A stretch of 64,000 nucleotides of DNA from CAYRAV01 sp964422365 (GCA_964422365.1 CAYRAV010000007.1:17850-81849), one strand, 5' to 3'. Counted from the stretch's first letter, positions 16,545 to 26,249 are shown. Numbers and translations are program-made. Notes: a model not told the origin generated them from the letters alone.

Positions 16545-17309
16545 ATGATTTTAGAAGTAAAAAATTTAAAGAAAACATATACAACACGTTTAGGTGGGAA
16601 TAGTATACAAGTGTTGTCTAATGTGAATTTTTCAGTAGAAAAGGGAGAATATGTTGCAATTATGGGGGAATCAGGTGCAGGAAAGACAACGTTGTTAAAT
16701 ATTCTGGCTGCACTTGATAAACCGACTAGTGGTGAAGTGAGATTAAGCAGTGAGAGCATTGTGACAATGAAAGAAAAGCAGCTGGCGGCATTTAGGAGGA
16801 ATAACTTAGGTTTTGTATTTCAGGATTTTAATCTGTTAGATACCTTTTCTCTGAAAGACAATATTTTTCTGCCGCTTGTGTTATCGGGAAGTTCACATGA
16901 AGAAATGCAAAAGAAGCTGATACCGATTGTAAAAAAATTGGGAATACAGTCTATTTTGGAAAAATATCCATATGAAGTATCAGGCGGACAAAAACAAAGA
17001 GTGGCAGTAGCAAGAGCATTGATTACGAATCCACAGCTTATCTTAGCAGATGAACCAACAGGTGCATTGGATTCTCACTCAGCAGATGAACTGTTGGATT
17101 TGTTTCGTGAATTAAATGCAGAAGGACAGACTATTTTAATGGTAACCCATAGCACAAAAGCGGCAAGCCATGCGAAGCGGGTATTGTTTATGAAGGATGG
17201 AGAGGTCTTTCATCAGATTTATAAAGGAAATCATAGTAATGAAGATATGTTTGAGAACATATCAGATACATTAACGATGATGGCGAAAGGTGGTAAAGTT
17301 CATGAATAA
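16545..17309 (+). CDS. BceA-like ABC transporter ATPase
   Basis: A 254-residue ATPase with all motifs: Walker A GESGAGKTT (about 40), Q-loop FVFQDFNLL, signature VSGGQKQRVAVARAL, Walker B LILADEPTGALDS and H-loop VTHST. Sequence style is that of the MacB/LolD/BceA group. It overlaps the permease gene by eight bases. With the BceB-like permease it would form an exporter-like flux sensor that removes cell-wall-active peptides such as bacitracin or lantibiotics from their lipid targets. TAGGAGG precedes the ATG. Confidence 0.92.
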   Translation: MILEVKNLKKTYTTRLGGNSIQVLSNVNFSVEKGEYVAIMGESGAGKTTLLNILAALDKPTSGEVRLSSESIVTMKEKQLAAFRRNNLGFVFQDFNLLDTFSLKDNIFLPLVLSGSSHEEMQKKLIPIVKKLGIQSILEKYPYEVSGGQKQRVAVARALITNPQLILADEPTGALDSHSADELLDLFRELNAEGQTILMVTHSTKAASHAKRVLFMKDGEVFHQIYKGNHSNEDMFENISDTLTMMAKGGKVHE

Positions 17310-19341
17310 GTTGTTTTATCCAAAATTTGCATTAAGCAATATGCAGAAAAACGGGAAATTCTATTTGCCATATCTGCTTACCTGTATTTTGACAATTGCT
17401 ATGTATTATATTATGTGCAGCATGGCGGGAAATGAAGGGTTAAAGAGTATGCCTGGTCAGGACTCTTTAATTGAAATATTATCTTTTGGAACTGTTGTTG
17501 TTGCAGTATTTGCAGCTATCTTTCTTTTTTATACAAACAGTTTTTTAATCAAACGGCGGAAAAAAGAGCTGGGGTTGTATCATATATTGGGAATGGAGAA
17601 ATGCCATATTACCAAGGTGTTGTTTTTGGAAACCATTTATCTTGCTGTTGTGAGTTTAGTGCTTGGTTTGTCAGCAGGTATGTTATTAGACAAGTTGATT
17701 ACCATGCTGTTGTATAAATTACTTAATTTTTCTATACCAATGGGATTTTATATATCTGTGACAGGAATTGTGAAATCTTTGGTGTTATTTTCAATTATTT
17801 TCTTCTTGATTTTGATTTCTAATCTCATACAGCTTGGGAGGACGAAAACAATTGATTTGCTGCATGGAGATAATATTGGAGAAAAAGAACCAAAAGCAAA
17901 GTGGTTTTTAGTGCTGATAGGAGTAGTTAGTATTGGAATTGCATACTATATTGCTATTACAACCGAATCACCAATAGATGCCCTTCTTTTATTTTTTCTT
18001 GCAGTCATCCTTGTCATAGTGGGTACATATTGTCTGTTTACAGCGGGCAGTATTGCACTGTTAAAGATGCTAAAGCGAAATAAAAAATATTATTATCAGA
18101 CAAAACATTTTGTATCTGTGTCAGGTATGATGTACCGTATGAAACAAAATGCAGTAGGTCTTGCTAATATATGTATCTTATCTACTATGGTGCTGGTTAT
18201 GGTTTCCACTACAGTAAGTTTATATGCTGGTTTGCAGGAAATACTAGATGTTCGGTATCCATATGATATTACTGTGCATATCAACAGTAATTCTGTTGAT
18301 TTTAACAGAGAAGAAATTGTAGATGAGGTAAAAACAATAATAGAAGAGAAAGACAGGACGATAGAGAATTTTATCGATAGCTTTGTACTGTCTGTTGCCA
18401 TGAGAAAGGAAGATTCTGCTTTTAAAGCAGGATGGGACTGGGGAAAAGCGACAAGTACAACCAATCTGGCAATGTTTAATATTATGACAAAAGAGCAGTA
18501 TGCGGCATTAACCGGAATACAGGAAATGGAATTAAAAGAAAATGAAGTATGTATTTATACTAATGTAAAGGGAAATTTGGATGAAATCACTTTGATGGAT
18601 ACAAAGTATAAAGTAAAGGAAAATTTAGAAAGTTTTCCTGGTCAAGAGGATAATGCAGCATATAACATGGTAGATGTTTATTGTATGGTAGTAAAAGATA
18701 ATGCAGTGCTGCAGGGAATTTATAACCAACAGAAAGAAGCATATGGGGAAAATGCAAGTGAATACGAGTATGAAATCTCAATGAATATTGATGGAGCAAG
18801 AGAAGAAAAAATTGCATGTGCAGCTGCAGTAAAAAATAGTTTTAAGAAAAGAACAAAGGATATTATTTTAGACAAAGATGGAAAGGAAGAAAAAGGATAT
18901 TATTATTTTAATTATATAGACTCAAAACAAGGGTCTGAAGACTCACATTATAGTACGAATGGAGGATTTTTATTTCTTGGCATTTTTTTAGGGATATTAT
19001 TTTTAATGGCAACTACGTTAATTATTTATTATAAACAGATTTCTGAAGGGTATGATGATAAGGGAAAATTTGAAATTATGGAAAAAGTGGGAATGACAAA
19101 AGAGGAAGTCAGGGAAAGTATTCGTTCACAAGTATTAAAAATATTTTTTCTGCCAATTGTGGCAGCAGGTATTCATGTAGCAGCTGCATTTCCAATGACT
19201 ACAAAGTTGCTGGCGCTCTTTGGTTTAATGAATAAAACATTGTTTGTATGGTGCACCATTGGAACGCTGATAGTGTTTATTGCTATTTATGGAATTGTGT
19301 ATATATTGACAGCAAGAGTGTATTATAAAATTGTGAGTTAA
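17302..19341 (+). CDS. BceB-like FtsX-family permease
   Basis: A 679-residue membrane protein: one helix near the N-terminus, a block of helices up to about residue 310, a large extracellular region (about 320-555), and three helices at the end, the layout of BceB-type permeases. KRRKKELGLYHILGM is the cytosolic FtsX-type coupling motif. ATG 17302 overlaps the stop of the ATPase gene; an upstream GTG is less likely. The long extracellular domain is where drug specificity would lie. The cognate BceRS-like pair lies at 6.3-8.3 kb rather than next door. Confidence 0.9.
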   Translation: MNKLFYPKFALSNMQKNGKFYLPYLLTCILTIAMYYIMCSMAGNEGLKSMPGQDSLIEILSFGTVVVAVFAAIFLFYTNSFLIKRRKKELGLYHILGMEKCHITKVLFLETIYLAVVSLVLGLSAGMLLDKLITMLLYKLLNFSIPMGFYISVTGIVKSLVLFSIIFFLILISNLIQLGRTKTIDLLHGDNIGEKEPKAKWFLVLIGVVSIGIAYYIAITTESPIDALLLFFLAVILVIVGTYCLFTAGSIALLKMLKRNKKYYYQTKHFVSVSGMMYRMKQNAVGLANICILSTMVLVMVSTTVSLYAGLQEILDVRYPYDITVHINSNSVDFNREEIVDEVKTIIEEKDRTIENFIDSFVLSVAMRKEDSAFKAGWDWGKATSTTNLAMFNIMTKEQYAALTGIQEMELKENEVCIYTNVKGNLDEITLMDTKYKVKENLESFPGQEDNAAYNMVDVYCMVVKDNAVLQGIYNQQKEAYGENASEYEYEISMNIDGAREEKIACAAAVKNSFKKRTKDIILDKDGKEEKGYYYFNYIDSKQGSEDSHYSTNGGFLFLGIFLGILFLMATTLIIYYKQISEGYDDKGKFEIMEKVGMTKEEVRESIRSQVLKIFFLPIVAAGIHVAAAFPMTTKLLALFGLMNKTLFVWCTIGTLIVFIAIYGIVYILTARVYYKIVS

Positions 19342-19400
19342 ATTACTTCAATTTTCCTATCTTTCATTTGTTTTAGTTCTTTTAACTTTCTGTTTTGTAA

Positions 19401-19446
19401 AATGCCTGCCCATAACCAATCAAAGGTTATTAGGGCAGGTATTTTT
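19401..19446 (+). terminator. Terminator of the BceAB-like operon
   Basis: GCCTGCCC and AACC on the left pair with GGTT and GGGCAGGT on the right, followed by ATTTTT. It lies about 60 bases after the permease stop. Confidence 0.85.
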
Positions 19447-19524
19447 CTGTCTTCCTATTTCGTATGGTGCGGAAACAGAAAGACTTGAAATATGTACTTT
19501 TCATCAGTAATCCATGGTATAAAT

Positions 19525-19692
19525 CTTAATACTTGAGCCATTCTCATCCAAGCTGGCGGGCTTTGTCTGATAAAGATGTATATTTGCCCCAAATTCATTC
19601 CATGCAGCCCGCTGCACCTCATGAATTTGGAATAGATTCCCCCGCAAATTGTGATGCACATCTTGTAATAAGCAATTTTCAAACACCCTCTA
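19525..19692. mobile_element. MITE family A, copy lacking its left end
   Basis: The interior (GCGGGCTTTGTCTGATAAAG, the CCAAATTCAT/ATGAATTTGG hairpin arms) and the right end AATTTTCAAACACCCTCTA are present; the left end is absent. About 195 further bases without a gene follow before the next start codon. Confidence 0.75.
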
Positions 19693-19886
19693 GTGCAATC
19701 ATTTCTGCATGGATGAACTGTTACTATAATCCAATGAAAACCAACAAAACCCAATAAAAACCAACAAAATTTATCACAAAAACCAATTGAAATTATTAAA
19801 AAAATAATATATAATGTAATCGATTCACTGTTTTTTTTGTAAAGTGATGTAAAAAAGTAATAAAAATTTGAGAAAGGAGATTAGAG

Positions 19887-20192
19887 ATGAATAAACAAAA
19901 TGAATTTGGCGAATATCAGGATCCTCTTGCAGCACAAAACGGAAAGCAGGCAAAGAAAAAAGTGAGCGGCTCTACAATTGGTGCAACGGTTATTGCTGCA
20001 ATTGTTTTCTTTATGTTTGGAGCCGTTGGCGGAGCAATCTGTTATGGAGGATATTGGGCTGTTCTTGCTATTGCTAAATCTAGAATGCCTCTTATGGTTA
20101 GAATAGTACTTGGTAGTATTGTAGGATTAATTTTTCTAGCATTATTAATTGCATTTATTTTATTTGCTATTAGTATTCAATCTAATCGGTAA
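19887..20192 (+). CDS. Small membrane protein, unknown
   Basis: A 101-residue protein with a soluble N-terminus (1-28) and two predicted membrane helices (about 29-58 and 69-96) joined by a short basic loop. AGAAAGGAG precedes the ATG. It is followed after 15 bases by another membrane protein gene, so the two probably form an operon. No family is recognised. Confidence 0.7.
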   Translation: MNKQNEFGEYQDPLAAQNGKQAKKKVSGSTIGATVIAAIVFFMFGAVGGAICYGGYWAVLAIAKSRMPLMVRIVLGSIVGLIFLALLIAFILFAISIQSNR

Positions 20193-20207
20193 TTAGGAGA
20201 GAGTAAC

Positions 20208-20900
20208 ATGCCAAGTTTAAGAAAGTTATCTTTTGGATTCCTGAGGACAATAGCTGGAATTTTTATACTATCCCTTCTTTTGTTGTTTTGGATTATATAT
20301 AGCAGGGTGTATGGAAAAGATATATACATATTTTTGATCACATTTATGATATATATTATTTTTATGGGAATTGTATTTTTCATTACGGTAATATATTGCA
20401 TTTTTGCATTATATTCGATATTCAGGGCAAAAGAACAGTTAAGAAATATCAGAAATTTTGATGAGGATAGATTTGAAAGAGAAGCAAAAAGAGTGCCAAA
20501 AATGAAAAATATTATCCTGTGCAGTGATGCCATATGTTTTTATGGAAGTGGAAATATTCTAAAGGTAATTCCAATTCAGGATATTGTGTGGGCATATCAG
20601 GAAGAAAAAAAGAATATGGTTTCTTTAAAAATATATTTGCGTGACAAAACAGAGTTTATTGTTCCTGTAATGATAAAGAAAAAGATAGGAACAAAAGATA
20701 TGGCATGCAGATATATTCTTCGGCTGATTGCACGAAAATCACCTAGTGTTTTAATTGGATATGAAGAAGAGTATGAAACATTGGCCAAGAGAGATTTTGA
20801 TGGGCTGGTTGCAAGAATGTCAGGAAAAGAAATGATTGACAGCAGGGTATTGGAGCAGGAATATAGAAAGAACAATTATTATATAAAGGATTTCTGCTAA
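20208..20900 (+). CDS. Membrane protein with a PH-like cytosolic part
   Basis: A 230-residue protein with two long N-terminal hydrophobic helices (about 8-30 and 38-66), then a soluble domain of about 160 residues. That domain contains alternating short strands (IILCSDAICFYG, LKVIPIQDIVWAYQEE, VSLKIYLRDKTEFIVPV) in the style of a bacterial PH-like fold. TAGGAGAG precedes the ATG. It probably works with the small membrane protein just upstream. The fold assignment is a guess from the strand pattern. Confidence 0.65.
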   Translation: MPSLRKLSFGFLRTIAGIFILSLLLLFWIIYSRVYGKDIYIFLITFMIYIIFMGIVFFITVIYCIFALYSIFRAKEQLRNIRNFDEDRFEREAKRVPKMKNIILCSDAICFYGSGNILKVIPIQDIVWAYQEEKKNMVSLKIYLRDKTEFIVPVMIKKKIGTKDMACRYILRLIARKSPSVLIGYEEEYETLAKRDFDGLVARMSGKEMIDSRVLEQEYRKNNYYIKDFC

Positions 20901-20942
20901 AAGAAATGACATTTCCTTTGAGCGAAGGATGCTATTTCTTTT

Positions 20943-20963
20943 TCAATTTTCAAACACGCTCTA
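20943..20963. mobile_element. MITE family A, right-end remnant
   Basis: CAATTTTCAAACACGCTCTA alone, without interior or left end, 45 bases after the stop of the membrane protein gene. Confidence 0.65.
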
Positions 20964-21072
20964 GGCATCTGAAGCATAATTATTTTGATATGTTATATCT
21001 AACAGAACATCATAGTTACCTATCAGTATAATAGCTGAATTATTGTGATTATCAAAAAGGGGACGAGGAGAA

Positions 21073-21729
21073 ATGAGAAAAAAATTACAAAACATAGCAA
21101 TTGCAGGAATGATTTTATGTACTTTATCTATGACAGGATGCCAGACTAAAAGTGCAGCGCCAACTCCAACCAGTGCCGTAACAGAGGAGGAAATACAGTC
21201 TGCCACAGAGCAGTTAGGAGAAGATATTACATCAGGAAAGTTTTGGCTTAATGGTACAGTGATGGAAGCACCAATAACAGTGCAGGATTTACAGAATATG
21301 GGATTTGAGATTGATGAAAATGTACAGGAACAGGTTAAGACGCTTGGTGCAGGGAAAGAGATTATTACAAATATTCGAATGAGCAGGGCAACAGAGGAGG
21401 AGACAAAAACCGAAGATATTGATATTCGTATTGCGAATCCCACAAATGAGAAGATAGAAGTAAAAGATGCCCAAGTAGTAGACTTAGACGTGTATGATGA
21501 TGAAACTCCCCGATTTGTATTGCCAAAAGGAATTACATGGGATAGTACGATGGAGGAAGTAGAGGCTGCTTATGAAGAAACTGAAAAAACAGAGTCGGAA
21601 CAGACAGTTGATTATACTTATATTGTAGAGAATAAAAAGACCAGAGAAACCTATACTATTCGGTTTATGAAGGGAAAAGGGGATGAATTTGAAATGTCAA
21701 GATATGGTTATTGGATTAAGAATAAATAA
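21073..21729 (+). CDS. Lipoprotein of unknown function
   Basis: A 218-residue lipoprotein with signal peptide and lipobox MTGC (Cys about 23), a short Ala/Pro/Thr linker and an acidic exported region. The latter half contains a PKGITWDSTMEEVEAAY segment, a pattern seen in many clostridial lipoproteins with repeated small sensor-like domains, but no named family is assigned. GACGAGGAG precedes the ATG. A MITE starts 14 bases after the stop. Confidence 0.75.
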   Translation: MRKKLQNIAIAGMILCTLSMTGCQTKSAAPTPTSAVTEEEIQSATEQLGEDITSGKFWLNGTVMEAPITVQDLQNMGFEIDENVQEQVKTLGAGKEIITNIRMSRATEEETKTEDIDIRIANPTNEKIEVKDAQVVDLDVYDDETPRFVLPKGITWDSTMEEVEAAYEETEKTESEQTVDYTYIVENKKTRETYTIRFMKGKGDEFEMSRYGYWIKNK

Positions 21730-21742
21730 TGGAAGTATTCTC

Positions 21743-21921
21743 CAGAGAGTGTTTGAAAATTCATTGCCCCAATCTGCACGCCCCGCTTTGCGTGTATATT
21801 TGCCCAAAATTCATGAGGTGTAATAGGTTGCATTGAATAAATTTGGAATAAATATCCATACATTATTGAACAAGGTCTGCCAGCACGGATGGGGATGAAT
21901 TGTGGTATGCCTGGATGTTTT
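21743..21921. mobile_element. MITE family A, copy lacking its right end
   Basis: Left end CAGAGAGTGTTTGAAAATTC (TA changed to CA) followed by the typical interior (CCCCGCTTTGCGT, AAATTCATGAGGTG, GTCTGCCAGCACGGATGG, GTGGTATGCC). No right inverted end is found before the WYL regulator gene. Confidence 0.75.
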
Positions 21922-21982
21922 TTATATGTGCAGTGGCAATAGGGATTTGTGAAGTACTATTGATAAAAAACAGGAGGAAGAT

Positions 21983-22885
21983 ATGAAAATCGACAGACTC
22001 ATAGGTATTTTGTCAATTCTGTTACAGCAGGAAAAAGTAACTGCACCATTTCTTGCTGAGAAATTTGAAGTATCCAGACGAACCATTAATCGGGATATTG
22101 AGCATTTATGTAAGGCAGGGATTCCTCTTGTGACCACGCAGGGGCAAAATGGCGGCATTTCTATTATGGAGGGATATTGCATTGACCGTATGCTGTTTAC
22201 CTCTTCGGAAATGCAGTCTATTTTAATTGGGCTAAAGGGTCTTGATAGTGTAGCAGGAACCAATCGGTATCGGCAGTTGATGGAAAAATTATCAGCAGGA
22301 CAGTCTTCTATATTGGCATCTAACCGTCACATTATGATTGATCTGTCTTCCTGGTATAAGTCTACTCTGGCACCTAAAATAGAAATGATACAGGATGCAA
22401 TTGAACAACATAAAAGGATTAGATTTACTTATTATGCACCAAGGGGAGAAAGTAAAAGAGAAATTGAGCCATATATCCTTATTTTTCAATGGGCTTCCTG
22501 GTATGTGTGGGGGTACTGCATAAAAAGGGAGGACTATCGTTTGTTCAAATTGAACAGAATGTTAGAAGTGGAACATACAAAGGAGTCTTATGAACCAAGA
22601 CAAACGCCGTCCTTTGAATTGTCGGGAAAAAACATATTTCCTACTACTATTGAGATAAAGGCACTCTTTGAACCGGATATGAAATGGAGATTAATTGAGG
22701 AATATGGAGTAGACAGTTTTAAAGAGGAAGAGGATGGGAATCTGTTGTTTACATTTGCTTTTGCGGACAAAGAGAATGTATTCAGCTGGCTATTAAGTTT
22801 TGGAGATAAGGTTGAATTAATAGAGCCAGGGTGTCTGCGGCAGGAATTTTCAGAGCTTGTTGGAAAGATACAGGAAAAATATTAA
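21983..22885 (+). CDS. YafY/DeoR-type regulator with WYL domain
   Basis: A 300-residue transcription regulator: N-terminal helix-turn-helix (1-60, with EVSRRTINRDIEHL), central linker, a WYL ligand-binding domain (about 135-210, including RFTYYAPRGE and WASWYVWGYC) and a C-terminal WCX extension. AGGAGGAAGAT precedes the ATG. WYL domains sense nucleotides or nucleic acid-related ligands and often control defence or metabolic genes. No divergent target gene is left upstream, only a MITE; the target may be distant. Confidence 0.92.
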   Translation: MKIDRLIGILSILLQQEKVTAPFLAEKFEVSRRTINRDIEHLCKAGIPLVTTQGQNGGISIMEGYCIDRMLFTSSEMQSILIGLKGLDSVAGTNRYRQLMEKLSAGQSSILASNRHIMIDLSSWYKSTLAPKIEMIQDAIEQHKRIRFTYYAPRGESKREIEPYILIFQWASWYVWGYCIKREDYRLFKLNRMLEVEHTKESYEPRQTPSFELSGKNIFPTTIEIKALFEPDMKWRLIEEYGVDSFKEEEDGNLLFTFAFADKENVFSWLLSFGDKVELIEPGCLRQEFSELVGKIQEKY

Positions 22886-22933
22886 AAAACAGAGTCGGGA
22901 AACATGTTTTATCATTTTTGACTCTGTTTTTTT
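22886..22933 (+). terminator. Terminator of the WYL regulator gene
   Basis: AAAACAGAGTC (22886-22896) pairs with GACTCTGTTTT (22920-22930), followed by more T residues; it starts at the stop codon. Confidence 0.88.
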
Positions 22934-22960
22934 GTTCTAATTTTTCTTTTGGATATATTC

Positions 22961-22980
22961 CAGAGTGTGTTTGAAAATTA
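22961..22980. mobile_element. MITE family A, isolated left end
   Basis: CAGAGTGTGTTTGAAAATTA, matching the left end with TA changed to CA. A matching right end occurs 547 bases further on, inside the PfkB pseudogene. Confidence 0.6.
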
Positions 22981-23184
22981 AGAGTTACACAAAAAATACC
23001 AAAAATCTCTGCAATAATGGAATGCTACAATAAGCAATAATGTATTACTTATAAAGATAGTATTTTAGCATATCCATAATTATATATTTGTTGAAGCTGA
23101 GGGATAAATATGGAAAAGAGAGATATGACAGCAACTTGTATTTGAATACAGTTTTTGAAACGAAACAAAAAGAAGAGATAGAAA

Positions 23185-23679
23185 ATAAAAATTTTAGTAT
23201 CAGGTCTCATTAAAATTAAAACAACATAAAGGATTAGGGAATTTCCAATTGATTACGCATTTTATGGAATCAAGTCAGATGTTTCTGCTGTGGATTATAA
23301 TGTTGCAAAAGCCCTTTTGGCATTAGAAAATAATATACAAATTATATCTTTTATTGGTGAGGACAAAGAAGAAAAACGAATCTTATCAAAGTTAAAGGAA
23401 GAGAAGATAGGCAGTCAATTTATTTACCATAAATTGAAAGAAACACCTGTTACAAATGTATTGTATGATGAAGAGAGAAGAAGACAGATATATTGTGCTT
23501 CAAAGGATTTTTAGGAAAAGAAGATCGAATTTTCAAACATGCTCTAGAATGTTCATAGTTTATTTACTCATGCGTTTGTCCTGTATCCGGCAATAGAAAC
23601 ACTAATTAAGGCAGAGATATTTGCAGCTTTAAAAACTCGTTATAATAGTGTAGCAAATGGATTTATTAGTGGGATGTCG
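23185..23679 (+). pseudogene. PfkB-family sugar kinase, degraded and interrupted
   Basis: The N-terminal part reads KILVSGL, then after an in-frame TAA at 23227 continues REFPIDYAFYGIKS, YNVAKALLALENN and FIGEDKEEKRIL, all typical of PfkB/ribokinase-family kinases, to a stop at 23514. The position of the start codon now holds ATA. After a MITE right end (23527-23547) the C-terminal part resumes (LFTHAFVLYPAIE, AEIFAALKTRYNSVANGF) and stops at 23679. The middle of the gene, roughly 150-200 residues with the catalytic GAGD loop, is gone. A MITE insertion followed by a deletion explains the structure. Confidence 0.8.
23527..23547. mobile_element. MITE family A right end inside the PfkB pseudogene
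   Basis: GAATTTTCAAACATGCTCTAG, matching the right end of other copies, sits exactly at the junction between the N- and C-terminal kinase remnants. Confidence 0.7.
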
Positions 23680-24218
23680 TGAAGAGATACTATAAAAGGC
23701 ATAAAATAATTGCTAATAAATTCTAAAAATCTAAAAAAATAGTTGAATTTGTACGCATAATATGTTATTATCAAAGATGATAGAATATTATATTAGTCAA
23801 ATCATTATGTCATATTGATATAGAATTTCAATAGCTAAGCTGCAATTAACTATAACTTTAGAAAATAAAGAGTTTGAGTTTCCCCCTTATCTCCAATCTG
23901 CTGTTTGTCAATCTACATAGATACCAAATATAAGAAAGGCTGATTGTGATTAGACTTTTTATGAAAAGTACTGATTTCATACAGGTTTCGGAGGTGTAAA
24001 CTTTGAAATGAGGAAATTCAAAAAATAAAAGTATATGGAAATAATGGTAGGAATCTGCTATAATAAAAAATATAAATTGATTTTAGCAAGTTGTTTCAAA
24101 TATTTATTGTATTTTTGCAGCATATTTCAAAGCAGAAAGGGTCGTCTCTGAAAAGCAGCAGTTATAATTTTGTATCAAGTAGTTCTCAGGCATAATTTTA
24201 AAAGAAAGAGAGGAGAAT
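23680..24218. other. Intergenic region, no gene seen
   Basis: About 540 bases of AT-rich DNA between the kinase remnant and the Rpn-like gene. No frame with a ribosome site and no strong hairpin stands out. The promoter of the next gene should lie in its last 200 bases. Confidence 0.5.
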
Positions 24219-25175
24219 ATGGTACAAACAGTGAAAAAGCAAACGAAAGCAATGAAGCCATTCGAGGAGTTAACCTATGCAGATAATTTTCTCTTTGGAG
24301 AGGTAATGCAGGATGAAAACACTAGTAAGAATGTATTAGAAATTATACTTGGAGTAAAAATCAAAAAGGTAGTAGTTGCAGAAAAGGAAAAACATATTGA
24401 CAATGTGCCAGACAGAAAAAGTATTCGTCTTGACATCTATCTAGAAGATGACGAAAGCACGGTTTATGATATTGAAATACAGATAGACAATAAGCATGAT
24501 ATTCCAAAAAGAAGCCGTTATTACCAAGGGTTAATGGATGTAAAATCATTACCATCAGGAACAAAAAATTATAATCAGCTGAATAAATCTTTTGTAATAT
24601 TTATCTGTCTTTTTGACCCATTTGGTTACAATAAGTGCTATTATACTTTTGAAGAGCGATGTATGGAGGAATTGACACTTCCGCTTGGAGATGAAACCAG
24701 AAAAATCTTTTTAAATACTTCGGGTAAAAATCGTAAGGAACTGCCAGAAGAACTGCGGGAGTTTCTGGACTATGTAAGAAATCCTTCATTAGCAGAGATA
24801 AAAAGCAGAAAAGTCAAAGAATTAGATAATAGAGTAAAAAAAGTCAAAACAGATGCGGAAGCGAGGTTGAGATATATGACATTAATGAACTGGATTGAAG
24901 AAGAGCGGGATGATGCTAGGAGAGAAGGAAGAGAAGAAGGAAGAGAAGAAGGAAGAGAAGAGGGAATAAGAGAAGGAAAAAATAAGGGCCTGATTGAAAG
25001 TAAAGTTGAATTTATTCACAATAAATATATTAAAGGTTATGATACAAAAAAGACATCTGAAATTCTTGAACTATCCGAAAAGTTTGTAGGAACAATTTAT
25101 CAGTTATTCAAGGATAATCCTAAGAACAATAATGCAGAAATTGCAGAGAAATATATAGAAAAGATGGATAAATAG
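24219..25175 (+). CDS. Rpn-family PD-(D/E)XK nuclease / putative transposase
   Basis: A 318-residue protein of the Rpn (recombination-promoting nuclease) family. The N-terminus (FEELTYADNFLFGEVMQD) is the usual opening; the nuclease core shows the Asp in IRLDIYLED and the E-x-Q pair in YDIEIQ. Residues about 235-250 are a run of REEG units encoded by 12-base repeats (24915-24972), a variable hinge common in this family. The C-terminal part is helical. Such proteins cut DNA and may act in recombination or abortive defence. AGAGAGGAG precedes the ATG. Confidence 0.88.
   Translation: MVQTVKKQTKAMKPFEELTYADNFLFGEVMQDENTSKNVLEIILGVKIKKVVVAEKEKHIDNVPDRKSIRLDIYLEDDESTVYDIEIQIDNKHDIPKRSRYYQGLMDVKSLPSGTKNYNQLNKSFVIFICLFDPFGYNKCYYTFEERCMEELTLPLGDETRKIFLNTSGKNRKELPEELREFLDYVRNPSLAEIKSRKVKELDNRVKKVKTDAEARLRYMTLMNWIEEERDDARREGREEGREEGREEGIREGKNKGLIESKVEFIHNKYIKGYDTKKTSEILELSEKFVGTIYQLFKDNPKNNNAEIAEKYIEKMDK
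24915..24972 (+). repeat. 12-base tandem repeats coding REEG units
   Basis: Four to five units of about GAAGGAAGAGAA in the Rpn-like gene. As multiples of three they can change copy number without shifting the frame. Confidence 0.75.
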
Positions 25176-25184
25176 AAAAAAGTA

Positions 25185-25369
25185 TTATTTTTTCTGGTTG
25201 GGTTCCACATCTATCATTACAATTTTGTTTTCATAATTAGCATTATTATATATTTCCAAGGCAGAATCCTCAAATAAATTTAGGCGATGAGACTCTGTAA
25301 TTGCAACCATTATTTTACCTTTCATTCCCTTTGAAAATCCATTAAAGATATCCCAATTATATTTATGTT
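25185..25369 (-). pseudogene. C-terminal gene fragment cut by a MITE
   Basis: An open minus-strand frame reading WDIFNGFSKGMKGK, IMVAITESHRLNLFED and IVMIDVEPNQKK to a stop at 25185. It has a protein-like composition but no ribosome site, and its upstream side ends 12 bases before a MITE at 25382. I do not recognise the family. It may be the tail of a gene lost when the element inserted. Confidence 0.4.
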
Positions 25370-25381
25370 ATCATGAATTTC

Positions 25382-25503
25382 TAGAGTGTGTTTAAAAATT
25401 TGCTTGTTACAAGATGTGTGTGACAATTTGTAGAGGATTTGGATCAAATATACATACAAAGTGGGTCGTGCAGATTGTGTAATGAATTTTCGAACACGCT
25501 CTA
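25382..25503. mobile_element. MITE family A, short 122-bp version
   Basis: Both ends are present (TAGAGTGTGTTTAAAAATT and AATTTTCGAACACGCTCTA) but the central hairpin and most of the interior are deleted. About 180 bases without a clear gene follow. Confidence 0.8.
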
Positions 25504-25685
25504 TGTAACATTGCTTATATTATTATCAGCAATATTGTTCGGATTATCTGCTAAATTCAAACATTCCGTTTATAGGTTGACATGCCTTGCTGAGTATGTT
25601 TGGGTGTCTTTTTTTCCAATGTATACAATATAATAAAAAATAATATCCAAAGCCTTAAAAAGCTGCAAAAAAATATTTTTGATAT

Positions 25686-25703
25686 ATGACATATAGATGT
25701 CAT
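25686..25703. promoter_or_regulatory. Perfect 7-4-7 palindrome, operator-like
   Basis: ATGACAT-ATAG-ATGTCAT, about 85 bases upstream of the GyrI-like start. A TTGATA box lies just before it, so a repressor bound here would block the promoter. PadR- or MerR-type repressors bind sites of this kind; no such gene is nearby. Confidence 0.5.
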
Positions 25704-25787
25704 GTTTGATGTGCTATGCTCTATCCATCAAATAAGAAAGGAAGAGACAGTAAGGAACTGTTCCTAAAAACTGTACAGGTAAAAAGT

Positions 25788-26249
25788 ATGAATTATGAAA
25801 TTGTAAAACTAGAGGAAAAAACAGTAATAGGAGTAATGGCACGCACAAATAATATGGCACCAGATATGGGGCAGGTAATTGGCGGGTTATGGCAGCAATT
25901 TTATGCAGGTGGAATTTATGAGCAGATACCAAACAAATTGAATAGGAAAGCACTTGGTATCTATACTGATTATGAGGGAGATGAAAAAGCAGATTATAAT
26001 GTCATTGTTGCTTGTGAGACAGCGGATTCAGACATATTGCCCAAAGGAACAATAAAAAAAGTACTTCCAGCGGGAACATTTGCGAAGTTTATTGTAAAAG
26101 GACATATGCAGAAAGCAGTAGCAGAGTTTTGGCAGGAACTTTGGAAAATGGAGCTGCCAAGAACATTTCAATGTGATTTTGAAGAGTATCAGAATGGAAA
26201 TATGGAATGTGCAGAAATACATATCTATATATCAATTGCAGCAGTTTAG
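25788..26249 (+). CDS. GyrI-like small-molecule-binding protein
   Basis: A 153-residue protein consisting only of the effector-binding domain of the GyrI/AraC-type family (NYEIVKLEEKTVIGVMART at the start, LGIYTDYEGDEKADYNVIVACE in the middle, a conserved Glu in the FECAEIHIYI-like end). ATG 25788 matches the normal family start; a longer frame adds 24 unrelated residues. Such single-domain proteins bind or degrade hydrophobic cations and can protect against toxins. It appears monocistronic. Confidence 0.85.
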   Translation: MNYEIVKLEEKTVIGVMARTNNMAPDMGQVIGGLWQQFYAGGIYEQIPNKLNRKALGIYTDYEGDEKADYNVIVACETADSDILPKGTIKKVLPAGTFAKFIVKGHMQKAVAEFWQELWKMELPRTFQCDFEEYQNGNMECAEIHIYISIAAV

